Of a DNA stretch of 64,000 nucleotides, positions 63,851-64,000 are shown in pieces (position 1 is the first letter of the stretch; each line of letters begins with the position of its first letter). The stretch comes from UTCHB3 sp008363265 (GTDB lineage: Bacteria; Bacteroidota; Ignavibacteria; Ignavibacteriales; Ignavibacteriaceae). The DNA lies in NCBI GenBank assembly GCA_045863055.1, contig BTUW01000018.1, forward strand, positions 1-64,000, read 5' to 3'. The position numbers and the translations under genes are program-made. The notes below the pieces were generated by a model. The model was not told the origin of the DNA. It made no database searches and saw only the letters and a list, made by a program, of their open reading frames with translations.

Positions 63851-64000
63851 ATGGCAGAAAAAACAAAAAAGAAACCTGAAGTGAAAGAAAAGAAGGCCGC
63901 TGAGGAGACTGCTGAACCGGTAGTAAAGATCCCGTCCCGTCTTTTCAATTACTATAAAAAAGATGTGATACCTGCGCTCACAACCAAGTTTCAGTACAAA
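63851..64000 (+). CDS. rplE: 50S ribosomal protein L5, N-terminal part (cut by window edge)
   Basis: Fifty codons are visible from ATG 63851. After a Lys/Glu/Ala-rich lead of about 26 residues (MAEKTKKKPEVKEKKAAEE and on) the conserved L5 start appears: RLFNYYKKDVIPALTTKFQY, matching the canonical N-terminus. Position after rplX confirms the identity. The lead is longer than in most bacterial L5 proteins, which open almost directly with this motif. The rest lies outside the window. Confidence 0.93.
   Translation, partial: MAEKTKKKPEVKEKKAAEETAEPVVKIPSRLFNYYKKDVIPALTTKFQYK

Overview
The window looks like a scaffold from an uncultured or draft-assembled Gram-negative bacterium of the Bacteroidota/Chlorobiota superphylum, most likely an Ignavibacteria-type lineage. 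Four large exported proteins end in the NFPNPFNP-type C-terminal domain used by type IX secretion (T9SS). There is a lipid A gene set (lpxB, lpxK), and the ribosomal and RNA polymerase gene order is typically bacterial. Two runs of exactly 100 N (8213-8312 and 11233-11332) show that contigs were joined by scaffolding. The second join is false: the 55 bp on its two sides are identical, so the contigs overlap and the smc gene there is really intact. This lineage assignment is inference from protein style, not from a database search.

Layout. 1-8422: accessory region with a left-truncated membrane-anchored Lon-like (S16) protein with an FG-GAP-like outer part, a T9SS propeller protein, a small unknown gene, a Fic protein, an exported unknown protein, an SPFH/band-7 protein coupled to a 49-codon ribbon-helix-helix gene, and the first assembly gap. 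8423-19826: a run of tightly packed plus-strand genes (GH2-like protein fused to a membrane domain, smc, T9SS protein, MtnX-like phosphatase, ICMT-like methyltransferase, lpxB, a DUF374-type acyltransferase). 19955-25649: lpxK, pyruvate phosphate dikinase, queA, ispD. 25624-28884 (minus): a propeller histidine kinase. 29117-34903: plsY-gpsA, an ABC-2 transporter pair, and a 3-hydroxyacyl-CoA dehydrogenase-acetate kinase pair behind a near-consensus sigma-54 promoter. 34904-41835: an FKBP isomerase and two tandem paralogous T9SS proteins of 1002 residues each, each preceded by a GC-rich hairpin. 41929-64000: the translation/transcription superregion: tRNA-Tyr, tRNA-Gly, tRNA-Thr, rpmG, tRNA-Trp, secE-nusG-rplKAJL-rpoBC, then rpsL-rpsG-fusA-tuf, then the S10 operon rpsJ-rplCDWB-rpsS-rplV-rpsC-rplP-rpmC-rpsQ-rplN-rplX and the first 50 codons of rplE at the right edge.

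How it fits together. LpxB, the DUF374 acyltransferase and LpxK build the outer-membrane lipid A; PlsY and GpsA supply glycerophospholipids; IspD feeds isoprenoids; PpdK, the hydroxyacyl-CoA dehydrogenase and acetate kinase belong to central and fermentative carbon metabolism. The T9SS cargo proteins carry Asp-box propellers and calcium-loop segments and should end up on the surface or outside the cell.

The most unusual signals are outside ordinary genes: arrays of degenerate 7-bp units that begin at or next to stop codons (6811-6950, 8321-8348, 19827-19945, 30792-30861), two of them arranged as inverted repeats; two hairpins after rpoC with different stems but the same 8-base loop; and twin 14-bp palindromes after ackA. 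Among proteins, the ATPase-less Lon-like/FG-GAP membrane protein and the GH2-like/multi-TM fusion stand out. No CRISPR array, insertion sequence, prophage or rRNA gene was seen.
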